The notes under the pieces were generated by a model. That model had not been told where the DNA came from. It saw nothing but the letters and a program-made list of their open reading frames with translations, and made no database searches. Shown one piece after another: positions 32,827 to 32,827 of a stretch of 32,827 bases of DNA. How positions within the stretch are numbered: position 1 is the first letter of the stretch; every line of letters starts with the position of its first letter. The translations under genes and the position numbers were made by a program. The DNA is from Fimenecus sp045531435 (GTDB taxonomy: Bacteria; Bacillota; Clostridia; Oscillospirales; Acutalibacteraceae), in NCBI GenBank assembly GCA_045531435.1, contig JAZSDZ010000144.1, forward strand, positions 1-32,827. Reading direction: 5' to 3'.

Positions 32827-32827
32827 A

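Overview
The window is low-GC DNA with strong AGGAGG-type ribosome binding sites, well-formed TTGACA/TATAAT promoters and short intergenic gaps. The gene content (DUF1292 protein, GH78 and GH43 glycosidases, stand-alone PduL, ECF-transporter S subunit, ferredoxin-containing aldo/keto reductase) points to an anaerobic Clostridia member, probably a gut Oscillospirales or Lachnospirales species. This is inference from gene content; no rRNA or marker tree is available. I see no rRNA, tRNA, CRISPR array, integrase, transposase or att-like repeat.

Region 1 (1-440): the last 44 codons of a secreted-type protein with a Cys/aromatic tail, two successive hairpin terminators, and a plausible promoter with a short leader.

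Region 2 (441-14062) is the unusual part: nine substantial genes on the + strand in three consecutive transcription units. Unit A (441-7423): a large SNF2-type helicase related to the helicase half of N12-class 'methylase-helicases' of mobile elements but lacking the methylase; a MoxR AAA+ ATPase; a protein joining a HExxH metallopeptidase domain to a vWA-like domain with an intact MIDAS; a PqqD-like/M50 membrane metalloprotease; and a four-helix membrane protein. Unit B (7724-10693), behind a near-consensus promoter: a 989-residue protein with a degraded NACHT/STAND-like P-loop and a C-terminal HD domain of the HDDC2/YfbR 5'-nucleotidase type. Unit C (10896-14062): a PPP-type phosphatase, a Lon-like AAA+ ATPase without the Lon protease domain, and a second metallophosphoesterase. 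Helicase, MoxR-vWA, proteases, a STAND-like switch, a nucleotide hydrolase and phosphatases together look like an NTP-dependent conflict (anti-phage or anti-plasmid) or stress-response system that I do not recognise as a named system. The functional link is inferred from layout only.

Region 3 (14209-19116): carbohydrate-active and small proteins. A lipoprotein-like BNR/sialidase-fold protein is followed by a 55-residue protein and a DUF1292 protein; then comes a membrane-anchored GH78 alpha-L-rhamnosidase on the minus strand, divergent from an ECF-type sigma factor whose promoter is wrapped in a perfect 10-bp inverted repeat.

Region 4 (19115-27010): housekeeping and transport. glmS, a DUF975-like membrane protein, pduL, two HAD phosphatases, two EamA transporters and an FkbM methyltransferase lie between them, with divergent promoters and shared bidirectional terminators.

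Region 5 (27017-32827): a secreted GH43 arabinanase-like enzyme, a secreted SGNH esterase with a partial S-layer-homology tail, then a minus-strand operon (partial unknown gene, SAM methyltransferase, aldo/keto reductase with two 4Fe-4S motifs, ECF S component) with overlapping or closely spaced genes.
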